Below are positions 28,511 through 36,518 of a stretch of DNA of 64,000 bases, piece by piece. Position 1 is the first letter of the stretch. The number at the start of each line of letters is the position of its first letter. Origin of the DNA: Robiginitomaculum sp. (GTDB lineage Bacteria > Pseudomonadota > Alphaproteobacteria > Caulobacterales > Maricaulaceae); the NCBI GenBank assembly GCA_016763315.1, contig JAESTZ010000006.1, positions 43,975 to 107,974 of the forward strand, written 5' to 3'. A model generated the notes under the pieces. That model saw nothing but the letters and a program-made list of their open reading frames with translations, did not search any database and was not told the origin of the DNA. The position numbers were made by a program, and so were the translations under genes.

Positions 28511-28558
28511 TCCATCGACCCAAAAAGTGGGAACCGGTTTTTGGATAAGTTGATGGAT
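28511..28558. repeat. 48-bp palindromic dispersed repeat, copy 1
   Basis: TCCATC and GATGGA bound an element with the inner arms CCAAAAA and TTTTTGG around GTGGGAACCGG. A near-identical copy is at 55477-55524, and the core AAAAGTGG-accgg-TTTT is shared with the 44-bp elements at 35417, 35476 and 61996. It lies between the SLC13 and ppk2 promoters. Confidence 0.8.
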
Positions 28559-28624
28559 AGGAAGAGATATATTTAAAATACGGTTAAGCTTGGTATTTTG
28601 AATATATAGTCGAATGGAGAATGA

Positions 28625-29647
28625 ATGATGACGAAAGCGGAAAAATCTTCGACTGATCAAGAAGATATAAATGATAATGCTAAAGCTGACGAGCCAGTTA
28701 TTTTGCAAGAAGATAACTTGCCCGATGGAACTATTGAAAACATTGATGAAAGCCCTTTGCATCATTTGGCGAGCATGCGTCATGACCCCGAAGCAATTCG
28801 CGATGCGTTTGAAAATGGCATTTACCCGTATAAAACCAAATTAAAACGCAAATCCTACGAAAAACACAAAGCAGAACTACAGGTTGAGTTGCTTAAAATG
28901 CAGCGCTGGGTAGAAGAAACCGGCCAAAAAATAGTAATGATTTTTGAGGGTCGTGATGCTGCCGGCAAGGGTGGTACGATCAAACGCATTACCGAGCACC
29001 TGAACCCACGGGCAACCCGGGTGGTGGCGTTGGCCAAGCCAACCGATCGCGAGCGCAATCAATGGTTTTTTCAGCGTTATATCCGTCATTTGCCCACGGC
29101 TGGTGAAATGGTGCTATTTGACCGATCCTGGTATAATCGTGCCGGTGTCGAGCGGGTGATGAACTTTTGCGAACCGGCAGAATATCTTGAATTTATGCGT
29201 CAGGTTCCTGATCTTGAGCGCATGTTGGTGCGCTCCGGTGTGCAGATTTTCAAGTTCTGGTTTTCTGTAACCCGTGACGAGCAATTACGGCGCTTTAAGT
29301 CGCGCGAATTTGATCCGTTAAAACAATGGAAACTCTCGCCGATTGATCGGGCTTCCTTGAATAAGTGGGATGACTATACCGAAGCCAAAGAAGCAATGTT
29401 CTTTTATACGGATACGGCTGATGCCCCGTGGACGGTTATTAAATCAGATGACAAAAAACGGGCGCGCCTTGAGTGCATGAAACATATATTGGCCAGCCTG
29501 CCATATCCTAATAAGGACAAACATTTAGTGCGAGGCCCTGATCCGTTGATTGTTGGTGGTACTCATCATGTAATTGCCCATTCCGATCATATAATAGGTG
29601 CCAGTCTGCACCCTGATTTACGTCGCGGATCAGATGGAAATAAGTAG
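28625..29647 (+). CDS. ppk2: Polyphosphate kinase 2
   Basis: This is a 340-residue cytosolic enzyme of the PPK2 family, which transfers phosphate between polyphosphate and nucleoside mono- or diphosphates. The Walker A motif is GRDAAGKGGTIKRI (about residues 109-122), and the Walker B/lid motif is FDRSWYNRAGVERVMNF (about 165-181). The N-terminal 50 residues are acidic and poorly conserved. The segment FKFWFSVTRDEQLRRFKSRE and the DDYTEAKEAMF segment are family hallmarks. ATG 28625 follows a GGAG site; another in-frame ATG lies directly after. One-domain PPK2s fall into classes that phosphorylate NDP or NMP; the class is not clear by eye. It stands alone, next to the dispersed repeat. Confidence 0.95.
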   Translation: MMTKAEKSSTDQEDINDNAKADEPVILQEDNLPDGTIENIDESPLHHLASMRHDPEAIRDAFENGIYPYKTKLKRKSYEKHKAELQVELLKMQRWVEETGQKIVMIFEGRDAAGKGGTIKRITEHLNPRATRVVALAKPTDRERNQWFFQRYIRHLPTAGEMVLFDRSWYNRAGVERVMNFCEPAEYLEFMRQVPDLERMLVRSGVQIFKFWFSVTRDEQLRRFKSREFDPLKQWKLSPIDRASLNKWDDYTEAKEAMFFYTDTADAPWTVIKSDDKKRARLECMKHILASLPYPNKDKHLVRGPDPLIVGGTHHVIAHSDHIIGASLHPDLRRGSDGNK

Positions 29648-29649
29648 TT

Positions 29650-30198
29650 TTACAATTCGTCGATAAACCTTGTTCCGTCGATTTCAAGCCCGCGAATAAC
29701 TGCTTTGCCATTTTCATCAACCGCCAAGATTATTCGCATTTTGCTTTCCGAAACTTTTTTCTCTAATGCCAACGCGCTTACTTTATCGGCAAAATAGCTT
29801 TCGATATTGTATTTGACCCGTATTCTCTGGGGCCATTTTTTTGACGAGCTACGATAGTGATTCACTCTACCTTGAATGAAGTTCGAGCCAGCTTCTGGTT
29901 GTTGTTTGTTGACCGAGCTGATTTGCCATTGATCAGCTTCTACTTTGGTTAAGCTAACAAAAACCTTATCGCCCACTTTGAAATCATTATCACCATAGTA
30001 CTGGTCTAGTTCAATAATGTTCAAAGGCGTTCGTATGATTACATAATGACCGCGAAACAGTGATCTTGGGTCTACCGGCTCCATGTCCAGAATGATTTCT
30101 GTGCCATTATTGCGAGCCTGTTGGTGTCCCCAGATCATCGACAATAAAAACGCCGTTAAAACTGCACACAAACCAAGCAATGCTATAGAGCGGATCAT
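29650..30198 (-). CDS. GDYXXLXY-type membrane-anchored protein
   Basis: This 182-residue protein has one N-terminal membrane helix (about 7-22) and a periplasmic part. The family signature follows DPRSLFRG as HYVIIRT, a degenerate version of GDYxxLxY (D to H, L to I, Y to T). The remainder is beta-rich (IRVKYNIESYFADK is the matching second conserved block, where family members end in a similar YFVPE/Y-type motif). GDYXXLXY proteins are regularly encoded beside DUF2157 or DUF4401 membrane proteins, as here: its ATG overlaps the stop of the DUF2157 gene (30195-30198). Function of the pair is unknown in any organism I know. Confidence 0.85.
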   Translation of the reverse strand: MIRSIALLGLCAVLTAFLLSMIWGHQQARNNGTEIILDMEPVDPRSLFRGHYVIIRTPLNIIELDQYYGDNDFKVGDKVFVSLTKVEADQWQISSVNKQQPEAGSNFIQGRVNHYRSSSKKWPQRIRVKYNIESYFADKVSALALEKKVSESKMRIILAVDENGKAVIRGLEIDGTRFIDEL

Positions 30199-31484
30199 GA
30201 CGTAACCTGCTGAGTTTCTGGTTGTTGTTTTGGTTTTTTAGTGAAGCGCAAAGCGATAATCGACAGAACCAGCAGTATCAGTCCGCCGATCAAGAAAAAT
30301 AGTGAAGTGTTCAATAAGTCTTTGAAAGTCTCGAAATAAACGTACAGGGTTTGGGCAGTAAAACTTATACCGCCAAACCAAACTAAAGATATTTGCTGAT
30401 TTTTCGCTCCGCGAAATATTAAAATTACAGATACTATAAGGAACATAGATCCGTAAAAAACTTGTGCAAACAATTCACCCGCAAATTCCGCAATAGCTGG
30501 AAGAAATAACATTGCTGCCGAGCCGGTAAATATTATTGCCAGTAAAAATGGAGAAAGTATTTTGGATCGCCAAACCCACAATAGCAATCCGGATATCAGC
30601 GCCATTTCAATGGCAATTAGGATTAACCATTGATTATTTATAATGCTTTCTGGAATCGTGTAGTCAAATATAAATTGCCCATAAAAGCCTGTAAATAATG
30701 CGGCCAAGGCCAACCAGTAAACAAAAATATTGCGGCCAAAAATATTCTTGGGAAGCAAGCTGAACAACAAAGTGGCTATTACAAAAACACCACCATATAC
30801 TGAAGGAAACAGCCGGAAGTTAAAATCACTATTATCAAACACGCGATAGAAACTTAAAGGAATGAAGAATAATAGGCAAATTGCAAGTATATGTAAGCTG
30901 GTAATGGATTTTAGCCGCGTTGCGAACAGCCAAAGCAATACCGCTAGCACTGGGAATAACCATAATTGCAGGCTATCCGGTATACGACCCTCAAATGCCA
31001 TACTCATCCAAAGCCCAGCCAATAGGGTTGAAAAAATCAATACTGGCTTGGAATTGATAACCAATGCTGTAGCAAATGCCCCAAAGAACCAGATCAATAC
31101 TCCGGTAGGGTAATGCGCCTGAATATTAAAGGTCTGGGCGATCAGCATAATGCCGGCACCAAATAATATAGCCCCCAATAAACCAAAGGCATGAGCGTAA
31201 ACCATGATTTTTCGTTGTAGAGTGTATGCGGCTATGCCAAATGCTACCCACATTGTGGCCAATATAAACCCGACCCGAAATAGTTTATCCATCTGCGCCC
31301 AATTGGCAGCGACAAAGCTGATCGCAGCAAACCCCAGCAGAACCACACCCAAAATGGCTAGTATTGCAATTACGTTCAAGCCGGATTTTTTATTGGCTAC
31401 GTGCTGTAGTATTTTGTCTTTATTGCCAGCATCAACCCAACCCTCGGCTATCCAGTGGCCAAGGTCTTGTTGTAAGGTTTTCAT
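30195..31484 (-). CDS. DUF2157 multispanning membrane protein
   Basis: This is a protein of about 429 residues. The N-terminal 45 residues are soluble (QQDLGHWIAEGWVDAGNKDK), matching the DUF2157 start, followed by some 14 hydrophobic helices to the end. There are no catalytic motifs. The start is uncertain: the frame is open much further upstream, but that part reads into the promoter of the divergent acyl-CoA dehydrogenase gene. The ATG at 31484 fits the domain start; an ATG at 31502 would add six residues, and neither has a clear ribosome site. It is translationally coupled to the GDYXXLXY gene. The role is unknown, perhaps an envelope complex. Confidence 0.8.
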   Translation of the reverse strand: MKTLQQDLGHWIAEGWVDAGNKDKILQHVANKKSGLNVIAILAILGVVLLGFAAISFVAANWAQMDKLFRVGFILATMWVAFGIAAYTLQRKIMVYAHAFGLLGAILFGAGIMLIAQTFNIQAHYPTGVLIWFFGAFATALVINSKPVLIFSTLLAGLWMSMAFEGRIPDSLQLWLFPVLAVLLWLFATRLKSITSLHILAICLLFFIPLSFYRVFDNSDFNFRLFPSVYGGVFVIATLLFSLLPKNIFGRNIFVYWLALAALFTGFYGQFIFDYTIPESIINNQWLILIAIEMALISGLLLWVWRSKILSPFLLAIIFTGSAAMLFLPAIAEFAGELFAQVFYGSMFLIVSVILIFRGAKNQQISLVWFGGISFTAQTLYVYFETFKDLLNTSLFFLIGGLILLVLSIIALRFTKKPKQQPETQQVTS

Positions 31485-31699
31485 ATAAAATGGTGTTCGC
31501 ATTAAATCAGTGTGACTGATATTTGCGATATTGGCAAATGTGCCGGTTACCACTAGGAAAACAGAAAATCGCCGACGGTTTTTTATTTTAGGTGTGAAAA
31601 TGTAAAATTTGTAGTTAAAACTTAGCTTTAACTTGCAAGCGTAGTAGCGGCTCTGATAAAGCTGGCATTTAATGCCACAAAGAGAAAAAGAGAGTTGTC

Positions 31700-32839
31700 T
31701 TGGATTTCGAGCTAAATGAACAACAAATAATGATCCGCGACATGGCAGGGCAATTTGCCAAGCAGCAGTTAGAACCCAATGCTGCCAAATGGGACGCAGA
31801 AAAAATCTTCCCAATTGATGTGTTGCGACAGGCAGCAGAACTCGGCTTTGCCGGAATTTATGTTGGTGAGGAATTCGGTGGCTCTAATTTATCACGATTG
31901 GAGGCTGCACTAATATTCGAGCAATTAAGCCGTGGTTGTGTTGCCAGTGCTGCGTTCCTGTCAATTCACAACATGGCTTCGTGGATGATTGATACTTATG
32001 GTAATCATCAGCAAAGGGCCAGGTTCTTGCCCGATTTGATGTCGATGCAAACTATTGCCAGTTATTGTTTAACCGAGCCGGGATCAGGTTCCGATGCTGC
32101 TAGCTTATCTACCAAGGCGGTTCGCGATGGTGATGGTTATGTTCTGAACGGCACCAAAGCGTTCATTTCTGGGGCAGGGGTGTCGCACCTATACCTTATA
32201 ATGGCGCGAACTGGCGAGGCCGGATCAAAGGGCATCTCAACATTCATTGTGCCAAAAGATACCGCTGGTTTATCGTTCGGGGCTAATGAGCACAAAATGG
32301 GCTGGAACGCCCAACCGACCGCTGCGGTGATCCTTGAAGATTGCCGGGTGCCGGTGGATAATCGTTTGGGCAAAGAAGGTGACGGGTTTGCCATTGCCAT
32401 GTCCGGGCTTGATGGTGGTCGAGTTAATATTGGCTGTTGTTCTTTGGGCGGCGCGTCATTTGCTTATGATCTGGCTCGGGAATATACGGCCACTCGAACC
32501 CAGTTCGGTAAGCCGATAGCCGGATTTCAGGCCAGCCAATTTAAACTGGCCGATATGGCAACCGAATTAGAAGCCGCAAGAATGATGTTATACCGGGCGG
32601 CGGCAGCTATAGACACTAAGGATCCAAGAAAAACCTCACTGGCCGCTATGGCCAAGCGCTTTGCTACTGATACTGGTTTTAAGGTGGCGAATGATGCGCT
32701 GCAATTACATGGCGGTTATGGCTATTTGCGAGATTATCCGTTGGAAAGAATTGTACGGGATTTGCGAGTGCATCAAATATTAGAAGGAACCAATGAAATA
32801 ATGCGAGTTATTATTGCCAGACAGGAGTTGAAAACATGA
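31700..32839 (+). CDS. Acyl-CoA dehydrogenase, isobutyryl-CoA type
   Basis: This 379-residue flavoenzyme of the acyl-CoA dehydrogenase family shows YCLTEPGSGSDAAS (FAD/substrate loop), GWNAQPTAAVILEDCRVP, QLHGGYGYLRDYPLERIVRD and the catalytic Glu in LEGTNEIMR. The downstream genes encode the next valine-breakdown steps, so isobutyryl-CoA to methacrylyl-CoA is the likely reaction. The start is a TTG at 31700, preceded by an AAAGAGAG site about six bases away; the sequence MDFELNEQQ is the normal start of the family, which supports it. Its stop overlaps the next gene (ATGA). Confidence 0.93.
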   Translation: MDFELNEQQIMIRDMAGQFAKQQLEPNAAKWDAEKIFPIDVLRQAAELGFAGIYVGEEFGGSNLSRLEAALIFEQLSRGCVASAAFLSIHNMASWMIDTYGNHQQRARFLPDLMSMQTIASYCLTEPGSGSDAASLSTKAVRDGDGYVLNGTKAFISGAGVSHLYLIMARTGEAGSKGISTFIVPKDTAGLSFGANEHKMGWNAQPTAAVILEDCRVPVDNRLGKEGDGFAIAMSGLDGGRVNIGCCSLGGASFAYDLAREYTATRTQFGKPIAGFQASQFKLADMATELEAARMMLYRAAAAIDTKDPRKTSLAAMAKRFATDTGFKVANDALQLHGGYGYLRDYPLERIVRDLRVHQILEGTNEIMRVIIARQELKT

Positions 32840-33891
32840 GTGAAGAACCGGAAGTTTTAGTTGAAATTCGCGGGCGTATCGGTGTTTTGACTTTGAACCG
32901 CCCTAAAGCATTGAACTCTTTGACCTTGAATATGATCCGCGAAATGACAAAAGCTTTGTTAAAATGGCGTGATGATGAGAAAATTGTTGCCGTTGTCGTG
33001 CAGGGTGCTGGTGATCGGGCGTTTTGTGCTGGTGGTGATATACGACTGTTGTATGAGGGTAAGGGTGGTGATCTGTCTTATGCCCGTGGCTTTTATAGCG
33101 AGGAGTACCGACTTAACACTTTGATCAAGGAATACCCGAAACCATATATTGCCATGATTGACGGATTTGTTATGGGCGGAGGTGTTGGCATCTCTATTCA
33201 TGGGGCAAGACGCATTGCCGGTAGCTCGACTGTTTTTGCTATGCCGGAAACCGGTATCGGTTTTTATCCTGATGTGGGGGGTAGTTATTTTCTACCCCGA
33301 TTGTCTGGCAAAACCGGAATGTGGTTGGCGTTAACTGGGGCGCGATTAAAGTCTGCAGATGTAATGTATACCGGTATTGCAACCGACTTTGCGCCGAGTG
33401 ATCAGCACCCGATGATTGTTAACCGCTTGGCAGATGATGCGCAAAATTCCGAACAAGTTAGCGAAATTATTGATAGCTTGACCGGTCTAACTGGAGATTC
33501 CGATCTGCAAAAAAGACAAGAATTGATTGATCAGGCTTTCGCTAAATCCAAGGTGCAAGATATGTTGGCCGCGTTAGAACTAGACAATGGTGAATGGGCA
33601 ACAAAACAACTAAAAATACTAAGCGGCAAATCACCAACAGCACTAAAAGTTACAGTGCGGCAAATGATCGAGGGTGAGAATTTGGACTTTAGATCCTCAA
33701 TGCAAATGGAGCTGGGTTTAAGCATGAAGTTCATTGAAGGTGTGGACTTCTACGAAGGGGTCAGAGCCTTGTTGATTGATCGCGACAATATGCCTGTTTG
33801 GCAACCAGCGCATTTGTCTGATATTTCCGAAGCCAAGGTGGCGGAATATTTTACCCCGCTTAGGGCGGGCGAAGAGTTAACCTTTTTATAG
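32836..33891 (+). CDS. 3-hydroxyisobutyryl-CoA hydrolase
   Basis: This is a 351-residue member of the crotonase fold with the hydrolase signature. The oxyanion segment is DGFVMGGGVGIS (about residues 112-123), the catalytic Glu lies in MPETGIGFYPDVGGSYFLPR and the Asp follows in that same loop, the pattern that separates HIBCH from plain enoyl-CoA hydratases. It releases free 3-hydroxyisobutyrate from the CoA ester, avoiding accumulation of toxic methacrylyl-CoA. ATG 32836 overlaps the upstream stop by four bases. No enoyl-CoA hydratase for the intermediate step is in this operon; it may be supplied elsewhere. Confidence 0.93.
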   Translation: MSEEPEVLVEIRGRIGVLTLNRPKALNSLTLNMIREMTKALLKWRDDEKIVAVVVQGAGDRAFCAGGDIRLLYEGKGGDLSYARGFYSEEYRLNTLIKEYPKPYIAMIDGFVMGGGVGISIHGARRIAGSSTVFAMPETGIGFYPDVGGSYFLPRLSGKTGMWLALTGARLKSADVMYTGIATDFAPSDQHPMIVNRLADDAQNSEQVSEIIDSLTGLTGDSDLQKRQELIDQAFAKSKVQDMLAALELDNGEWATKQLKILSGKSPTALKVTVRQMIEGENLDFRSSMQMELGLSMKFIEGVDFYEGVRALLIDRDNMPVWQPAHLSDISEAKVAEYFTPLRAGEELTFL

Positions 33892-33902
33892 CGAGAAAAG
33901 AA

Positions 33903-34808
33903 ATGTCAAAAATTAAAATAATTGCTTTTATCGGCTTGGGAAACATGGGCGGGCCAATGGCTGTAAATCTGGCTAAAGCCGGTTTTGATGTTAGAGCCTT
34001 TGATCTGTCATCAGAGGCTATGCGGTTGGCCGCTAATGGCGGCTGTATAGCCGCCATTAGCCTTGCTGATGCGGTTTCGGTTGCTGATGCTGTTGTAACC
34101 ATGTTGCCGGCGGGCTCGCACGTAAAGGCCGTTTATGGCGGCGATGACGGTATTTTCGCACATGCTAAGGCCTGTGCGCTATTTTGTGACTGCTCGACCA
34201 TTGATGTGCCAAGCGCAAGAGACGTGGCATCAAGTGCTGCTGCTAAAGGGTTTTCTATGGTAGATAGCCCTGTTTCGGGCGGAGTGGCAGCTGCAGAGGC
34301 CGGGACTTTGGCGTTCATGGTCGGTGGTAGCGAAGAAGATTTTGCCAGAGCCGAGCCGGTACTTGAGCCAATGGCCAAAGCGGTGATCCATGCTGGAGAT
34401 GCCGGAACCGGACAGGCGGCAAAAATATGCAATAATATGTTGTTGGGCATTTCAATGATCGGCACTTGTGAAGCGTTTGTGTTGGCAGAAAAACTAGGTC
34501 TTGATCCGCAGCGGTTCTTTGATATTGCCTCCAAAGCCTCAGGGCAAAATTGGTCTTTGACTTCATATTGCCCGGTGCCGGGGCCAGTTCCTGCTGCGCC
34601 GTCCAATCGCGAATATGCTGCCGGGTTTGCTACGGCCATGATGTTAAAGGATTTGCGGTTAGCGCAAGAAGCCTCGCATAGTGCAGGAGCGGCAACACCG
34701 TTAGGAGCCGAAGCGCAGGCGTTATATGCAATGTTTGACAATCTCGGTGGCCGGGAATTGGATTTTTCAGCGATAATCCAAATGTTGAGAGGTGATTTTT
34801 CGCGTTGA
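33903..34808 (+). CDS. mmsB: 3-hydroxyisobutyrate dehydrogenase
   Basis: This 301-residue beta-hydroxyacid dehydrogenase opens with the NAD-binding IGLGNMGGPMAVNLAKAG. It has the substrate loop VDSPVSGGVAAAEAGTLAFM and the catalytic Lys in GTGQAAKICNNMLL. It oxidises 3-hydroxyisobutyrate to methylmalonate semialdehyde, the step after the hydrolase encoded eleven bases upstream. With the two preceding genes it makes a valine catabolic operon on the plus strand. The methylmalonate-semialdehyde dehydrogenase (mmsA) that normally accompanies this set is not in the window. Family members oxidising related short hydroxyacids are possible, but the operon favours this one. Confidence 0.93.
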   Translation: MSKIKIIAFIGLGNMGGPMAVNLAKAGFDVRAFDLSSEAMRLAANGGCIAAISLADAVSVADAVVTMLPAGSHVKAVYGGDDGIFAHAKACALFCDCSTIDVPSARDVASSAAAKGFSMVDSPVSGGVAAAEAGTLAFMVGGSEEDFARAEPVLEPMAKAVIHAGDAGTGQAAKICNNMLLGISMIGTCEAFVLAEKLGLDPQRFFDIASKASGQNWSLTSYCPVPGPVPAAPSNREYAAGFATAMMLKDLRLAQEASHSAGAATPLGAEAQALYAMFDNLGGRELDFSAIIQMLRGDFSR

Positions 34809-34908
34809 TTTGAGATAATTAGAAAAAATTTGATTGTCTTAATCCGTTCTTAGCCATTTTCGATTACCCATAGCTAACGATAATAAAAACAATATACGGG
34901 GTGAAGTT

Positions 34909-35415
34909 ATGGGCCTGGCGCAGAAGCAACCAGAACTCGCGAATAAAATCGATGAGTCCCTTACCAAGGAATACTTGCATACGTTGACGTTGGTCGAACG
35001 TTTGCATCGACAACTACTTGATGTGGTTAAGAATGAGCTGGATCGCACCGGCTCCTCGCAAGTGAACAGTGTGCAAGCTTTGTTGCTGTTTAATATTGGC
35101 GATGAGCGTCTTACTGCTGGTGAACTGCGCTCTCGTGGTCACTATCTTGGGTCGAATGTTTCATACAATTTGAAAAAGCTGGTGCAAGCTGATTATTTAA
35201 GCCACCAGCGCTCACCTACAGATAAACGTGCGGTGCATGTCTGTCTGACCGAGAAAGGTCAGAAAGTCCGTCAGGTAATTCAAGTGCTGTTTGATCGGCA
35301 ATTACGTTCGTTAGAGCCGGTGGCCAATGTTGGTGTTAGTGAGCTTGAAAAACTAAATGGTGCATTGTTGCGGTTAGAGCGTTACTGGACTGACCATATT
35401 AGGTTTCAGCTTTAG
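34909..35415 (+). CDS. MarR-family regulator, LdtR-like
   Basis: This is a 168-residue winged-helix regulator. The core shows SSQVNSVQALLLFNIGDERL, then RSRGHYLGSNVSYNLKKL (recognition helix) and the wing SPTDKRAVHVCLTEKG. This resembles LdtR, a MarR-type regulator in alphaproteobacteria known to control L,D-transpeptidase and stress genes. It stands alone, about 100 bases downstream of the valine operon with its own upstream region, and is followed by two palindromic repeats. Regulation of the adjacent genes is not shown. The LdtR assignment is from remembered sequence and should be treated as family level. Confidence 0.75.
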   Translation: MGLAQKQPELANKIDESLTKEYLHTLTLVERLHRQLLDVVKNELDRTGSSQVNSVQALLLFNIGDERLTAGELRSRGHYLGSNVSYNLKKLVQADYLSHQRSPTDKRAVHVCLTEKGQKVRQVIQVLFDRQLRSLEPVANVGVSELEKLNGALLRLERYWTDHIRFQL

Positions 35416-35416
35416 A

Positions 35417-35460
35417 GCATTTTCAGCAAAAGTGGGTTCGGTTTTGCGACAAGGAAATGC
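35417..35460. repeat. 44-bp palindromic repeat, tandem copy 1
   Basis: GCATTT and AAATGC bound the element, with TCAGCAAAA and GTTTTGCGACAAG arms around GTGGGTTCG. It begins two bases after the stop codon of the LdtR-like gene and may serve as its terminator. It belongs to the same family as the copies at 35476 and 61996. Confidence 0.85.
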
Positions 35461-35475
35461 GACCACTAAAGGTAA

Positions 35476-35519
35476 GCATTTTCAGCAAAAGTGGATCCGG
35501 TTTTGCGGCAAGTAAATGC
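35476..35519. repeat. 44-bp palindromic repeat, tandem copy 2
   Basis: Same element as 35417-35460, 15 bases further on, with core GTGGATCCGG. The spacer GACCACTAAAG is also found after the copy at 61996-62040, so the unit is longer than the palindrome itself. It lies immediately before the DUF6898 gene. Confidence 0.85.
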
Positions 35520-35542
35520 GACAAAACAAAGGGTTAGTAGTT

Positions 35543-35776
35543 ATGCCTAAAGACGTTACAGCCAAAACTGCTTCCGAAGGTGTGATTTTTGAATTTGTCA
35601 TAGTCGGTGAAAGCCAGAAAGTCAGCGCTATTGATATTGCTTCAGGTATTGAAGTAAGTATCATTACGCCGCTGAATGCAGAGCGACCTTATGTTCAAGA
35701 TATTGCTTTGTGTAAGTTAAACCGCCGATTGCAAAAAGAAGTCCACCCGATAAAAGGTGACGGTATTATTACTTAA
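35543..35776 (+). CDS. DUF6898 family protein
   Basis: This 77-residue protein resembles the small alphaproteobacterial family DUF6898. The telling segment is VIFEFVIVGESQKVSAIDIA followed by SGIEVSIITPL, and an alanine/leucine helix (VQDIALCKLNRRLQKE). An upstream in-frame ATG at 35516 lies inside the repeat, so the ATG at 35543 is chosen, with a GGGTTAG stretch before it. Its role is not known. In alphaproteobacteria it is usually next to glyA; here only the mucR gene, on the other strand, separates it from glyA. Confidence 0.75.
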   Translation: MPKDVTAKTASEGVIFEFVIVGESQKVSAIDIASGIEVSIITPLNAERPYVQDIALCKLNRRLQKEVHPIKGDGIIT

Positions 35777-35778
35777 AA

Positions 35779-36207
35779 TCAGTTAATTTTAGTACCGCGT
35801 TTTTTACCAAGCCCTGCTTTTTTTGCAAACTCAGAGCGTTTTTTGGCATAGGAAGGTGCAACCATTGGATAATTAGATGGTAAACTCCAGCGTTGCCTGT
35901 ATTCGTCGGGCGATAGTCCAAAGCGTGTGCGGATATATCGCTTTAACATTTTGAGTTTTTCACCATCTTCAAGGCATATGATATAATCTTCGGTGATTGA
36001 ATCCTTGATCGCAACAGCTGGTGATACATTTTTATCTTGATTGTTCGAGGAAATGCTGGCCTGTAACAAGCTATTGTAAACCGATTTGATTAATTCCGGT
36101 AGCATTTCAGCGGCTATGTTATTTTTTGTTACGAAAGATGATACTATATCTGTGGTAAAGGAAAGTATCCGTAAATTATCATCTTCCTTATTGGTCTTGG
36201 AATTCAT
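35779..36207 (-). CDS. MucR/Ros-family regulator lacking zinc-binding histidines
   Basis: This is a regulator of about 142 residues. The N-terminal half resembles the MucR oligomerisation part (TTDIVSSFVTKNNI, ELIKSVYNSL). The C-terminal half matches the Ros/MucR DNA-binding domain: DYIICLEDGEKLKMLKRYI, then SPDEYRQRWSLPSNYPMVAP and KKAGLGKK. In ordinary MucR two histidines (LKRHL, THYN) with Cys and Asp bind zinc. Here they are Tyr91 and Arg95 while Cys78 and Asp81 remain. Zinc binding is therefore doubtful. Related proteins that fold without zinc have been described in Mesorhizobium. ATG 36207 is chosen; a GTG at 36219 would add four residues. MucR proteins silence AT-rich and virulence or surface genes. 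Confidence 0.88.
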   Translation of the reverse strand: MNSKTNKEDDNLRILSFTTDIVSSFVTKNNIAAEMLPELIKSVYNSLLQASISSNNQDKNVSPAVAIKDSITEDYIICLEDGEKLKMLKRYIRTRFGLSPDEYRQRWSLPSNYPMVAPSYAKKRSEFAKKAGLGKKRGTKIN

Positions 36208-36230
36208 TTGCGTACTCACATTTTATTGTT

Positions 36231-36244
36231 ATTGCCTAGGCAAT
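36231..36244. promoter_or_regulatory. 14-bp perfect palindrome before mucR
   Basis: ATTGCCTAGGCAAT is fully self-complementary and lies 24 bases upstream of the mucR ATG, in the 299-base divergent gap shared with glyA. It could be an operator for autoregulation. The rest of the gap is AT-rich with no gene; a glycine riboswitch was looked for before glyA and not seen. Confidence 0.4.
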
Positions 36245-36518
36245 TTTAGACTTTTTGTCTAATTAATCTCATAGTATTACGATTCTTTACCAAGAGCCAA
36301 TAAATGTCAGGAATATTTTTCTAAAATAATGTTTACACAACTATAAAATGTATTCGTGTTAACTATACTGTATTGGCGCGTGTTTACTGGTGTTAGTGGT
36401 TTCTTGGTGCTGTGGTATTTTAATTTCAGATATAAAAATTGTTGCGCCACTGGCTGTAATGAGGGTAGGAGAGTTCTTGTTACATATATAATGCATGAAT
36501 TATTTATAGGGTAGAAAA

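Noticed and set aside
36220..36518. Possible glycine riboswitch upstream of glyA
   Set aside because: No tandem aptamer pattern or matching hairpins could be found; the gap is plain AT-rich promoter DNA.
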